Assembly: GCA_030018745.1 (NCBI GenBank)
Contig: JASEHB010000024.1
Location: 1 to 12,379 of the forward strand
Reading direction: 5' to 3'
Length of the DNA stretch: 12,379 bases
From: Desulfatibacillaceae bacterium
GTDB taxonomy: Bacteria > Desulfobacterota > Desulfobacteria > Desulfobacterales > Desulfatibacillaceae
Each line of letters begins with the position of its first letter. Position 1 is the first letter of the stretch. The translations under genes were made by a program, and so were the position numbers. Of this stretch, positions 1-7,155 are shown piece after piece. The notes beneath the pieces are model-generated. The model ran no database searches, was not told the DNA's origin, and saw only the letters and a program-made list of their open reading frames with translations.

Positions 1-199
1 GTCGATTAGGCGTGATTGCTTTATACGCAATTGAGGTCCTTTTTAGCTTACATGCTCTACTTGCGAGTCATGGTCCTGTTTGTGGACTAAACTGCGGATG
101 GTGAACAGTCTCGTGTGGCTGTTAAGTGATAAATTAATTGCGGTATTAAGGGGTTATGTTTTCGGGGTCTAACGCGTAATTCAGGCAAGGAGGGTGCAG

Positions 200-1213
200 A
201 TGAAGAAGATAAAACTGTTTTTGTTTTTGATGGCTCCTTTGATGTTGCTTGGGTGCGCAACATCTAAACAGTTAACTCTTGTAGGGCCTGGCCATACATT
301 CAGGGATTTGAGGCAGCACACCTTTTCTTCCAGCAAGGACATTAGCTATTTTGATGTGAATATTTCCCCGGATGCCAAACTGATGGCTTTTGTTAAGGAA
401 GAACGAGGGAACAAAGACATATACATAAAGGAAGTCAACAGCAAGGCAATGACCCAAAAAACCTTTCACCCAGGGCAGGAAATACAACCGGCCTTTTCAC
501 CGGATGGGACCAAACTGGCCTTTGCGGCTAACTGGCATGGCAATTGGGACATATTTGTGATCAATGTAGAAGAGGGAAAGGCAACGCGCCAGATTACATT
601 TTCAGACGAAAACGAGATTTCGCCCAGCTGGTCAAAGGACGGGAAAAAGATAGCTTTTTCTCGTTTTTCTCGTTCTGGCTGGCGTTGGGAGATATGGACT
701 TTCGATTTTGAAACTGGTGCTTTTACCAATTTAGTCCCAGGGTTATATCCCACCTTTGCGCCCACTGATAATATTCTCGCATTTCAAAGGCCTAACGAGG
801 CCTCCAAAGAAAAATATTATGGAATCTGGACCATTACCGAAAGTGGCATCCGTGAAACCATGATATTAAGTTCCGAGGACGAGGGTTACATAAATCCCAC
901 TTGGTCGCCGGATGGAGCAAAACTGGTCTTTGCGGCTGGAGGAAAAGAGGTGGCTCGAGCCGAGCTTTGGACTCAAAAGGAGGGCCAGCTTTTTTTTGAA
1001 GGCCAAATCCTGCAAAAAAGAGAGACGGATATTTGGACTATTAACAGAGATGGAACTAACCTGACTCAATTGACTGGCCACGATGGACCAGACTGGAATC
1101 CAAGCTGGGCTCGGGATGGCCGCATCTATTTTTCTTCCAAGCGTGATGGCTATTACAATATCTGGAGCGTAATTCCTGAATTTATTACTATTAAGTTTGG
1201 TCAAAACCCATAG
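200..1213 (+). CDS. TolB-like WD40/PD40 beta-propeller lipoprotein
   Basis: Predicted outer-membrane lipoprotein of 337 aa. A basic start (MKKIK), a hydrophobic stretch and the lipobox LLGC put the lipidated Cys at residue 19; the next residue is Ala, not Asp, which favours outer-membrane sorting. The rest is PD40/WD40-like propeller repeats of TolB type. Strand signatures such as FSPDGTKLAFAA (99-110), WSKDGKKIAFS (144-154), WSPDGAKLVFAA (235-246) and WARDGRIYFSS (303-313) alternate with DIFVINV or DIWTINRDG strands. About 25 extra residues sit inside the fifth blade (about 248-275). The ATG at 200 is chosen because AAGGAGG at 187-193 lies 6 bases before it; the in-frame GTG at 194 touches that site and cannot use it. 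No tolQRA or pal gene is nearby, so this is not shown to be TolB itself. Such proteins usually bind partners in the periplasm; the ligand here is unknown. Base composition is more AT-rich than its neighbours, perhaps from transfer. Confidence 0.85.
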   Translation: MKKIKLFLFLMAPLMLLGCATSKQLTLVGPGHTFRDLRQHTFSSSKDISYFDVNISPDAKLMAFVKEERGNKDIYIKEVNSKAMTQKTFHPGQEIQPAFSPDGTKLAFAANWHGNWDIFVINVEEGKATRQITFSDENEISPSWSKDGKKIAFSRFSRSGWRWEIWTFDFETGAFTNLVPGLYPTFAPTDNILAFQRPNEASKEKYYGIWTITESGIRETMILSSEDEGYINPTWSPDGAKLVFAAGGKEVARAELWTQKEGQLFFEGQILQKRETDIWTINRDGTNLTQLTGHDGPDWNPSWARDGRIYFSSKRDGYYNIWSVIPEFITIKFGQNP

Positions 1214-1239
1214 GCATCTGGCTTAACAAGCGTGGGCAA

Positions 1240-1286
1240 AACAAAGCCTCCTTTGCATGAGTTTGCATTGGAGGCTTTGTTGTTTT
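1240..1286. terminator. Bidirectional rho-independent terminator
   Basis: A perfect 12-bp stem (AACAAAGCCTCC at 1240-1251, GGAGGCTTTGTT at 1270-1281) has an 18-base loop and a T-rich tail (TTGTTTTTG) on the + strand. Read on the - strand the stem is followed by GTTTTGCC, so it can also stop the leftward transcript ending at 1326. It sits between two convergent genes, as expected for a shared terminator. The loop contains TTTGCAT twice. Confidence 0.85.
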
Positions 1287-1325
1287 TGCTTTGCTCTTAA
1301 TTTCTTTTCATGTTGTGCACCTGTT

Positions 1326-1829
1326 TCAGATGACGGGCAGCAGAGTGTCTGCAAGCTTGCCGGAAGTTTTTCTCAAGTTGCCGGAGAGCATGCGGATAAG
1401 GGCCACAAGAACGCGTATGCCAATATCCGGCTCTTTTCGAAGCAGGGTTTCAAAGTCGCGGCGGCTCAAGGTTAGAAGGCGCGTGCCTTGGGCTGCAATG
1501 ACATTGGCCGAGCGGGGAAAGTCGTCCACAACGGCCATTTCGCCTATGGAGTCTCCCTGCTTGAGCACGGCCAGCAGTTTCTGTCCGCCGCGGGGGCCGT
1601 TTTTGGAAACATCCAGAGACCCCTGCACAACAAAGCACATGTAGTCGCCCAACTCGCCTTCCAGAAAAACCACATCGCCTTCCTGCACATCAAAAAAATG
1701 CATATAGGGCGCGATGATATCAAGCTCGTCCTGGTTCATTCCGGCAAAAAGGGGGATTTCGGCAAGGGATTGCCGCACGGTTTGGGCAATACTTTCGTGA
1801 AATCCTGCGTAAGGATCCCGCGCTCTCAT
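1326..1829 (-). CDS. Stand-alone cyclic-nucleotide-binding (CRP-fold) domain protein
   Basis: Small protein of 167 aa made almost wholly of one cNMP-binding domain (about residues 24-135), with no DNA-binding helix-turn-helix or kinase part. The phosphate-binding cassette is intact: GDSIGEMAVVDDFPRSANV, with Glu97 and Arg106 at the positions that hold the cyclic nucleotide in CRP and PKA regulatory domains. The start is the ATG at 1829, with GGAGGAG at 1832-1838 just before it; the in-frame GTG at 1841 lies upstream of that site and is less likely. It is the last gene of the leftward radA-rlmE-yebC set, 144 bases after yebC, and ends at the terminator at 1240-1286. Binding of cAMP, cGMP or a related ligand is inferred from the cassette; the output partner is unknown. 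Single-domain proteins of this type often act by protein contact in signalling. Confidence 0.85.
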   Translation of the reverse strand: MRARDPYAGFHESIAQTVRQSLAEIPLFAGMNQDELDIIAPYMHFFDVQEGDVVFLEGELGDYMCFVVQGSLDVSKNGPRGGQKLLAVLKQGDSIGEMAVVDDFPRSANVIAAQGTRLLTLSRRDFETLLRKEPDIGIRVLVALIRMLSGNLRKTSGKLADTLLPVI

Positions 1830-1917
1830 GAACTCCTCCACAGAAGGCGTTAATTCTGCAAGGCTTTTTTTGTTTTGCCGTCTGCCCGTGGCAGGGGCTT
1901 TTCCATTTATTTTTCAA

Positions 1918-1950
1918 CAGCCCCCATCCCCAGGAGGGAGAAGGGGGCTG
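1918..1950 (-). terminator. GC-rich hairpin after yebC, possible weak terminator
   Basis: CAGCCCCC (1918-1925) pairs perfectly with GGGGGCTG (1943-1950) around a 17-base loop, 24 bases past the yebC stop. On the - strand the stem is followed by TTGAAAAATAA, which is not a U-tract. It may therefore only protect mRNA ends or partly reduce read-through into the cNMP gene. Confidence 0.35.
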
Positions 1951-1973
1951 CCGCAAGGCTTTAAGCAAAAACG

Positions 1974-2717
1974 CTATGCAGCTTCCAGAGCGTCATCAGG
2001 AATGTCTGCATTGGTGTAAACATTCTGAACATCGTCAGAATCTTCCAGGGCCTGAAGGAGGCGGACCATCTGCTCTGCCTCCTTGCCGGCAAGGGCAAGA
2101 AGAGTCTGGGGAAGCAGGGTTATTTCTGCGCTTTCAATGGTGATTTTCGCATTTTCAATGGCCTGGCGCACAGGCTCGAACTCTGAAGGCTCGGTTATAA
2201 CATCCCAGGCGTCATCCGCATCCCTTACATCTTCAGCCCCTGCTTCCAGGGCAGCTTCCATCACTGCTTCTTCTCCGGCCTCTGATTTCAAAATGGAGAT
2301 CACGCCCTTTTTGTCGAACATCCATGCAACGCATCCTGCTTCACCAAGGCTGCCGCCGCTCTTGTTGAAGATGTGGCGCACATCGGCAACGGTGCGGTTC
2401 TTGTTGTCCGTGAGGGTCGTAACCAGCACCGCAGCCCCGCCAGGCCCGTAGCCTTCGTAGGTGAATTCCTCGTAGGATGCGCCTTCAAGCTCGCCGGTGC
2501 CTTTTTTTATTGCCCGCTCTATGTTGTCTTTGGGCATGTTTTCGGTTTTTGCCGCATTTATGGCTGTGCGAAGCCGTGGATTTGCATCCGCATCCCCTCC
2601 GCCCATGCGCGCGGCAACTGTAATTTCCTTGATGATTTTGGAAAATATCTTCCCCCGGCGGGCGTCCGCCGCTCCCTTTTTATGCTTGATGCTTGACCAT
2701 TTATTGTGGCCCGACAT
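1974..2717 (-). CDS. yebC: YebC/PmpR (TACO1) family protein
   Basis: Complete 247-aa member of the YebC/PmpR/TACO1 family, the same length as E. coli YebC (246 aa). The N-terminus MSGHNKWSSIKHKKGAADA, then RGKIFSKIIKEI, MPKDNIERAIKKG and YEGYGPGGAAVLV are hallmark family blocks. The C-terminal third is acidic, as usual. The family was long annotated as a DNA-binding transcriptional regulator; mitochondrial TACO1 and more recent bacterial work point to a role at the ribosome in translating difficult sequences, so the regulator label should be used with care. Start ATG at 2717 has AGGAGG at 2726-2731 with 8 bases between. It lies 93 bases after rlmE, a 23S rRNA methylase, so its neighbour also acts on the ribosome. 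In many bacteria yebC sits beside ruvC; here it is near radA instead. Confidence 0.95.
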   Translation of the reverse strand: MSGHNKWSSIKHKKGAADARRGKIFSKIIKEITVAARMGGGDADANPRLRTAINAAKTENMPKDNIERAIKKGTGELEGASYEEFTYEGYGPGGAAVLVTTLTDNKNRTVADVRHIFNKSGGSLGEAGCVAWMFDKKGVISILKSEAGEEAVMEAALEAGAEDVRDADDAWDVITEPSEFEPVRQAIENAKITIESAEITLLPQTLLALAGKEAEQMVRLLQALEDSDDVQNVYTNADIPDDALEAA

Positions 2718-2740
2718 TGTTGCTTCCTCCTGTTAAGGCC

Positions 2741-2769
2741 TTTATGAACAAAACTTTGTCCATGACCAA
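2741..2769 (-). promoter_or_regulatory. Candidate sigma70-type promoter before yebC
   Basis: On the - strand TTGGTC (2764-2769) and CATAAA (2741-2746) are separated by exactly 17 bases, in the AT-rich gap between rlmE and yebC. Both hexamers are imperfect (3/6 and 4/6 to consensus), so this is a possible secondary promoter only. Confidence 0.3.
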
Positions 2770-2810
2770 AAACGAAAAAAATTGTTTTTCTGCTGCAAAA
2801 AAACTTTGCC

Positions 2811-3476
2811 TTATTCAAGGGGGCTGCTGTCAGTCACGGAATCCGGACTGCCCTTTATAAACCCCCGGCCTATAAGATAAATCTCCGGGCTTTTGCTTCG
2901 GGTGCTTTGCGGCTTATAAAGAGAGGTTTTTGAAAAACAGCCCTTTGCCTGTTTCACAAAATCGTCAAAACCTTCCCCCATGAACACCTTGCACACAAAG
3001 GCCCCGCCGGGGGCAAGCACGCCTGAAGCCACCCCCAAGGCCGCCTCGCTCAAGGCAACCGAGCGAAGCGCATCGGCAGACTTTATGCCCGAAGTTTTGG
3101 GCGCCATGTCCGAAAGCACAAGGTCAAAGCCAGAGCCAATCTCATTGCGCCAGTCAGCCTCCGGGTCGAAAACATCTCCCACAAGGGCTTTTGCGTTGAC
3201 GGCAAGACTCACTTCAACAGGCTTTATGTCCACACCCACCACTTTACCGCCCGGCTCCACCGCCTTTGATGCAAACTGAAGCCAGGAGCCGGGAGAACAC
3301 CCCAGATCAAGCACCCTCTGACCGGGGCAAAAGATTTTGTAACGGCTCTCTATTTCCTTTAGCTTGTAAACGCTGCGGGCGGCAAAGCCTTCCTTTTGAG
3401 CTTTACGGGTGAAGTGGTCCGCCCAGGGATTTGCCCCTTTTTTTGCGGATTTGTTTCTCTTGTCCGGCTTGGCCAC
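2811..3476 (-). CDS. rlmE: 23S rRNA (uridine2552-2'-O)-methyltransferase RlmE/FtsJ
   Basis: SAM-dependent RrmJ-type methylase that 2'-O-methylates U2552 in the A-loop of 23S rRNA during late 50S assembly. The SAM motif is VLDLGCSPGSW (55-65). The K-D-K-E tetrad is complete: Lys38 (YKLKEI), Asp123 (SDMAP), Lys163 (CKVFMGE) and Glu198 (SPEIYLIG). These match E. coli K38, D124, K164 and E199 almost position for position when translation starts at the GTG at 3476. That start also has GGGAG 4 bases upstream and gives 221 aa against 209 in E. coli. A longer reading frame opens at an ATG at 3524 but would add 16 unrelated residues with no clear ribosome site. It follows radA after 163 bases and precedes yebC. 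In E. coli this gene pairs with ftsH; no ftsH is seen here. Confidence 0.93.
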   Translation of the reverse strand: MAKPDKRNKSAKKGANPWADHFTRKAQKEGFAARSVYKLKEIESRYKIFCPGQRVLDLGCSPGSWLQFASKAVEPGGKVVGVDIKPVEVSLAVNAKALVGDVFDPEADWRNEIGSGFDLVLSDMAPKTSGIKSADALRSVALSEAALGVASGVLAPGGAFVCKVFMGEGFDDFVKQAKGCFSKTSLYKPQSTRSKSPEIYLIGRGFIKGSPDSVTDSSPLE

Positions 3477-3563
3477 AATACTCCCAAAAATTTTGTCTGC
3501 CCGGTGTTGGCAAGGGCCGCCCATTTGCCGACCAAAATTCCATCAGGGTATTTTTTCTGCCCC

Positions 3564-3592
3564 ATTCTTACCCAAAAGAAGCTTCAAGTCAA
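3564..3592 (-). promoter_or_regulatory. Candidate sigma70-type promoter before rlmE
   Basis: On the - strand TTGACT (3587-3592, 5/6 to consensus) and AAGAAT (3564-3569, 4/6) are spaced by 17 bases in the 163-base radA-rlmE gap. It could drive rlmE-yebC-cNMP separately from radA. Just upstream, a small inverted repeat CAGGC/GCCTG (3601-3617) follows the radA stop. Confidence 0.45.
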
Positions 3593-3639
3593 CGAATTAT
3601 CAGGCGATTGATGCCTGGGGATCAAGTTTGCCCTGCTGG

Positions 3640-5010
3640 TCAGAAAAGTATTTCGAGGGCGTTTGCAACACCCTTGGCGCATTCCAGCTTGATTGTGCCG
3701 GGAACCTTAATTTTTTTTGCCGCAGCCAAAGGCCCCACACAGCGGGAAAAGCCCATTTTTGCAGCCTCCCGCAGCCGGTTTTCCATGTGCCCCACCCCCC
3801 GGATTTCGCCGGTTAGCCCCACCTCGCCCAGAACAAGGGTGTTGCCCGGCAGCGGCCTGTCCAGAAAACTCCCGGCCATGGCAGCCACAACGGCAAGGTC
3901 AACAGCAGGCTCGGCAAGGCGCACGCCGCCTGCCACATTCATGAAAAGGTCCTGGCCTCCAAGGGGCATTCCGCAGCGTTTTTCCAGCACCGCAGCCAGA
4001 AGGGCAACCCGGTTGGCATCCAGGCCCAGCACGGTTCGCCGTGGAGAGGCGAAGCTGGTGGGGCTTGCCAGGGCCTGTATCTCCACGAGTATGGGCCGGG
4101 AGCCTTCCATGCTGGCTGTAACCACCGAGCCGGGGGCAGCTTCGGGCCTTTCGGCCAAAAACACTGCCGAAGGGTTTTCCACCTGGGCCAGGCCCGACTC
4201 GCGCATTTCAAACACGCCTATCTCGTTGGTGGAGCCAAAGCGGTTTTTCACGGCCCGCAGAATACGGAATATGTGATTTCTGTCCCCCTCAAAGTAAAGC
4301 ACCGTGTCCACCATGTGCTCCAGAAGGCGGGGGCCGGCAATGGCGCCGTCTTTTGTAACATGGCCCACCACCAGGGTTGGTATGCCGGTTTTCTTGGCCA
4401 TGACGGTCATCTGAAAGGTAACTTCCCGCACCTGGGCTATGGAGCCTGGGGCCGAGCCGATGGCAGATGAATAAAGGGTCTGGATGGAGTCTAAAACCAG
4501 CACTGCTGGCTTGAGCTTTTCTATCATGGCTGCAATGCGCTCATAGAGGGTTTCGCAGACCACGAAAAGCTTTTCCGAGGCGCTGCCCACCCTGCCGCTG
4601 CGCAGCTTTATCTGGCGCACGGATTCCTCGCCGGAAACATAGAGAACGCTTGCCCCTTTTTGACAAAGGCGCATCATGGCCTGGAGCATGAGCGTTGACT
4701 TGCCTATGCCAGGATCCCCGCCGATGAGCACAACCGACCCTGCCACCAGGCCGCCGCCAAGAACCCGGTCAAATTCATTTATGCCTGTGGGCAGGCGGGG
4801 ATGATCCGCCTCGCTCACATAGGAAAGAGGCATTGGCTCCTCGTCTGCGCCCCACTGCCCGTGGCGCCTGCCTTCCCCTTCAGGGGGCAGGGCCTCCTCC
4901 TCCACAAGGGAGTGCCATTGGCCGCAGTCAGGGCATTTGCCAAGCCATTTTGGGGATTTGTATCCGCATTCCTGGCAGGCGAAAAAGCTTTTTGCCGCCT
5001 TGTTGACCAT
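3640..5010 (-). CDS. radA: DNA repair protein RadA (Sms)
   Basis: Complete 456-aa RadA, about the length of E. coli RadA (460 aa): a RecA-like, DnaB-type hexameric ATPase that drives branch migration of recombination intermediates. Domains in order: N-terminal zinc finger with Cys12, Cys15, Cys26 and Cys29 (CQECG...CPDCG); RecA-like core with Walker A GDPGIGKST (98-106) and Walker B LVLDS (171-175); the RadA-specific KNRFGS motif (255-260); and a Lon-protease-like C-terminal domain (about 280-456) that acts as a DNA-binding scaffold, not as a protease. Start ATG at 5010 has AAGGAA (5017-5022) 6 bases before it. It is first in a leftward set with rlmE, yebC and a cNMP protein, and is divergent from the PHP-phosphatase operon across 112 bases. 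No key residue is missing. Confidence 0.97.
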   Translation of the reverse strand: MVNKAAKSFFACQECGYKSPKWLGKCPDCGQWHSLVEEEALPPEGEGRRHGQWGADEEPMPLSYVSEADHPRLPTGINEFDRVLGGGLVAGSVVLIGGDPGIGKSTLMLQAMMRLCQKGASVLYVSGEESVRQIKLRSGRVGSASEKLFVVCETLYERIAAMIEKLKPAVLVLDSIQTLYSSAIGSAPGSIAQVREVTFQMTVMAKKTGIPTLVVGHVTKDGAIAGPRLLEHMVDTVLYFEGDRNHIFRILRAVKNRFGSTNEIGVFEMRESGLAQVENPSAVFLAERPEAAPGSVVTASMEGSRPILVEIQALASPTSFASPRRTVLGLDANRVALLAAVLEKRCGMPLGGQDLFMNVAGGVRLAEPAVDLAVVAAMAGSFLDRPLPGNTLVLGEVGLTGEIRGVGHMENRLREAAKMGFSRCVGPLAAAKKIKVPGTIKLECAKGVANALEILF

Positions 5011-5053
5011 AGTGGTTTCCTTATGAACGCCGCCTGAAAAAATCCGGCAGGCC

Positions 5054-5083
5054 TATACAAAAACGCGGCTGTTCTGATATAAG
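5054..5083 (+). promoter_or_regulatory. Candidate promoter of the PHP-mltB operon
   Basis: TATACA (5054-5059, 4/6 to the -35 consensus) and TATAAG (5078-5083, 5/6 to the -10 consensus) are 18 bases apart, about 40 bases before the ATG at 5123. The site lies in the 112-base divergent gap with radA, which must also hold the radA promoter; I could not pin that one down. Confidence 0.4.
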
Positions 5084-5122
5084 AAGATTTCCGCCTTTGC
5101 CGGACGGGAGGAGTTTTTAATC

Positions 5123-5917
5123 ATGCCCCTTGCCGATTACCATGTGCACACCCGCCTGTGCAACCATGCCACAGGCTCCATGGGCGAGTTTGTGGAGCAA
5201 GCCTGTGCTCTTGGCCTTGAAGAAATGGCCTTTTTGGATCATCTCACCTTGACGCCCGGCGGCCAAAGGCTTTCCATGAGCCCCCATGAGCTTGGGCTTT
5301 ACCACCTGGCCGCCCGCAGGCTGGCAAGGCAATACCAGGGCCGCATAAGGGTCAGGATTGGCATTGAGATAGACTATTTTCCCCAGGCCATGGGCCTTGC
5401 CAAAGAATTGAGCAGCCGGTTTGACTTTGATGTGCTCACCGCATCCGTGCATTTTGTGGATGGGTGGAACATGGTGAGCCACAAAACCCAGGCTTCTTCG
5501 CCCTTTGCAGACCCATGCATTATGGCAGAGAGCTATCTCAATGCACTGGAAGGCCTTTTGGAAGACCCGTTTTTTGATGTTATCGGGCACCTGGACATTT
5601 TCAAGAAATTCTCCGGCAAGGCAGCGCAAATTCCTCGCCAGCGCATGGAGTGCATCATCAAAAAAATTGCAGATGCAGGCCTGTGCGTGGAAATAAACAC
5701 CAGCGGCTTGAGCCACGGCGCTGCGGAAATCTACCCTTCCGAAGAATGGATAAAAGCTCTTGCAAAGGCTGGTGTCGGGGTTACACTTGGCTCGGATGCG
5801 CACGCGCCAAAGGATGTAGGGCGGGCCTTTGAACAGGCGGCGGATTTGCTTCTGCGTTGCGGACATACCCATTTCACCGTGTTTTCCAGGCGTGTTCCCC
5901 AAAGGATTGCATTATGA
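5123..5917 (+). CDS. PHP-family phosphatase, histidinol-phosphatase (HisJ/HisK) type
   Basis: Cytosolic metal-dependent phosphoesterase of 264 aa with the PHP fold. The metal-binding blocks are visible in order: DYHVHT (5-10) with His7 and His9, His15, FLDH (37-40), IEIDYF with Glu82, SVHF with His110, GHLD with His156, and GSDAH (223-227) with Asp225 and His227. This pattern and length fit the monofunctional HisK/HisJ histidinol-phosphatases, which make histidinol from histidinol phosphate in histidine synthesis. No other his gene is present and relatives act on other small phosphates, so the substrate is inferred. Start ATG at 5123 has GGGAGGAG (5107-5114) upstream. Its TGA overlaps the ATG of the next gene (ATGA at 5914-5917), so the two are translationally coupled. 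Confidence 0.85.
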   Translation: MPLADYHVHTRLCNHATGSMGEFVEQACALGLEEMAFLDHLTLTPGGQRLSMSPHELGLYHLAARRLARQYQGRIRVRIGIEIDYFPQAMGLAKELSSRFDFDVLTASVHFVDGWNMVSHKTQASSPFADPCIMAESYLNALEGLLEDPFFDVIGHLDIFKKFSGKAAQIPRQRMECIIKKIADAGLCVEINTSGLSHGAAEIYPSEEWIKALAKAGVGVTLGSDAHAPKDVGRAFEQAADLLLRCGHTHFTVFSRRVPQRIAL

Positions 5918-6795
5918 GCAAGCTTTTTGAAAAGAAAAAGGATTTGTTTTTTGCAACAGGCTTTGTGTGGATTTTTCTTTTTGCCTTTTTAAGCCCATGC
6001 CCTGCCCAGGCCGACCCCTTTGCCCAACTCAAACAAAGCCTCATTTCAGATGGCTATTCCAAAGAGGCAATTGAGGCCCTTTTTGGAGAAAACGGCGCGC
6101 AGTTTGATCTTTCTTCCGCCACAGGCTACTTCCGCCACAGGGAATCCGCCCTTAATTATGATCAGTTCCTTTCAGAGCAGTCCATCGCGGCTGCAAGGGC
6201 TTACAGGGCCAGGCACATGGAAACCTTGAGGGCGGCCCAGGCAAGGTTTGGGGTTGACCCGGAAATAATTGTGGCCATCCTGCTTGTGGAAACCCGTCTG
6301 GGGACTTTTCCGGGCAATCGGTCCGTACTGTCCACCCTGGCGACTTTGGCATCCCTTTCCCACGAGCCGAATGTTTTGCGCCTGTGGGAGGAGGTTAATG
6401 CCCGTTACCGGACGGAGCGTGCTGCTGTTGAAAGCTGGTCGGAGAGAAGATCCGGCTGGGCCTACAGGGAGCTGAAAAATTTTTTGGATTTCACCCGGAA
6501 ACAGGGCGTGGACCCCCTTGGGGTGGTTGGCTCATATGCCGGAGCCTTGGGCTTTGGCCAGTTTCTGCCTTCCAGCGCAATGAGCCATGCTGTGGATGGG
6601 GATGGAGACGGGGTCATAGACCTTTTTTCCCATGCAGACGCCATATTCAGCATAGCCAGCTACCTTAAAAATCACGGGTGGGAGCCGGTCATGACAAAGC
6701 CCCGGTTAAGGGAGGTCCTTTTTACATATAACCGCAGCCGACCTTATGCCAATACCCTCATCGCCATACGCACCCGGCTCAAGGAGGCTCCATGA
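5914..6795 (+). CDS. MltB-type lytic murein transglycosylase
   Basis: Periplasmic enzyme of 293 aa that cleaves the MurNAc-GlcNAc bond of peptidoglycan with formation of a 1,6-anhydro end. A signal peptide (basic KLFEKKK, hydrophobic 12-26, AQA at 31-33) is followed by the MltB/Slt35-like domain. The proposed catalytic Glu is Glu126 in VETRLG. GALGFGQFLPSS (210-221) and DGDGDGVIDL (228-237), which resembles the EF-hand-like calcium loop of Slt35, are family blocks. No lipobox Cys is seen at the cleavage site, so it is probably soluble, unlike E. coli MltB. The ATG at 5914 has AAAGGA (5901-5906) and overlaps the upstream stop; an in-frame ATG at 5857 would lie inside the upstream gene and add a non-signal extension. 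It also overlaps the next gene by ATGA at 6792-6795. Confidence 0.92.
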   Translation: MSKLFEKKKDLFFATGFVWIFLFAFLSPCPAQADPFAQLKQSLISDGYSKEAIEALFGENGAQFDLSSATGYFRHRESALNYDQFLSEQSIAAARAYRARHMETLRAAQARFGVDPEIIVAILLVETRLGTFPGNRSVLSTLATLASLSHEPNVLRLWEEVNARYRTERAAVESWSERRSGWAYRELKNFLDFTRKQGVDPLGVVGSYAGALGFGQFLPSSAMSHAVDGDGDGVIDLFSHADAIFSIASYLKNHGWEPVMTKPRLREVLFTYNRSRPYANTLIAIRTRLKEAP

Positions 6796-7016
6796 CCTTC
6801 TACATAGTTGTAATTTCACTTGGCATAACCTTTCTGCTCATGAGCTGGGTGGCCATTCTGGACATCTACCGGAAAAATTTTGAACCGCCTGCCCTAAAGC
6901 TCATCTGGATTGGCTTTGTGGCCTTTGTCCCCTTTTTCGGATGCCTTGCCTATCTGGCCTTGGGGCGCAGGCAGGGCATAAGGCCTCTGCCGGGGCAGCA
7001 GCCCGGTAACTTTTGA
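6792..7016 (+). CDS. Two-helix membrane protein, PLDc_N-like domain
   Basis: Small inner-membrane protein of 74 aa. Two hydrophobic segments (about 4-24 and 36-57) flank a short polar stretch, LDIYRKNFEPPALKLIW, and the second helix ends in LGRRQG. The arrangement resembles the phospholipase D nuclease N-terminal (PLDc_N) domain, which also occurs alone as a small membrane protein of unknown role; no catalytic HKD motif is present. AAGGAGG just before the ATG, plus the ATGA overlap with mltB, makes this start secure. It is the last gene of the PHP-mltB operon and is followed by a terminator. Confidence 0.8.
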   Translation: MTFYIVVISLGITFLLMSWVAILDIYRKNFEPPALKLIWIGFVAFVPFFGCLAYLALGRRQGIRPLPGQQPGNF

Positions 7017-7052
7017 GGGGCACAGGGCACAAAAGTAAGATTTTTGTAAAAG

Positions 7053-7083
7053 AAAGCCTTTGGGCTGACAAGGGCTTTTTTTT
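7053..7083 (+). terminator. Rho-independent terminator of the PHP-mltB operon
   Basis: AAAGCCTT (7053-7060) pairs with AGGGCTTT (7071-7078, one G-T pair) around a 10-base loop and runs into eight T residues (7076-7083). It lies 37 bases after the last gene of the operon and separates it from fabH. Confidence 0.8.
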
Positions 7084-7155
7084 GTGCTAATTGCGGGCGG
7101 ACTTGCCAAGAGGCGCACAGAAAAAAATGGCCATAACTGCCAGTGAGGTATTACC

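Noticed and set aside
1..199. Possible gene end or promoter in the first 199 bases
   Set aside because: No open frame, and only weak -10-like AT-rich words (near 128-150) and a 5-bp inverted repeat ATTGC/GCAAT (15-31); nothing firm enough to list.
3359..3565. Frame on the - strand at the radA-rlmE gap beginning MGQKKYPDGILVG
   Set aside because: The text looks protein-like at first, but it has a poor ribosome site, overlaps rlmE in another frame and resembles no family.
5117..5902. 261-codon open frame antisense to the PHP phosphatase
   Set aside because: It mirrors a gene with all PHP motifs; long shadow frames are expected in GC-rich coding DNA, and its product shows no family pattern.
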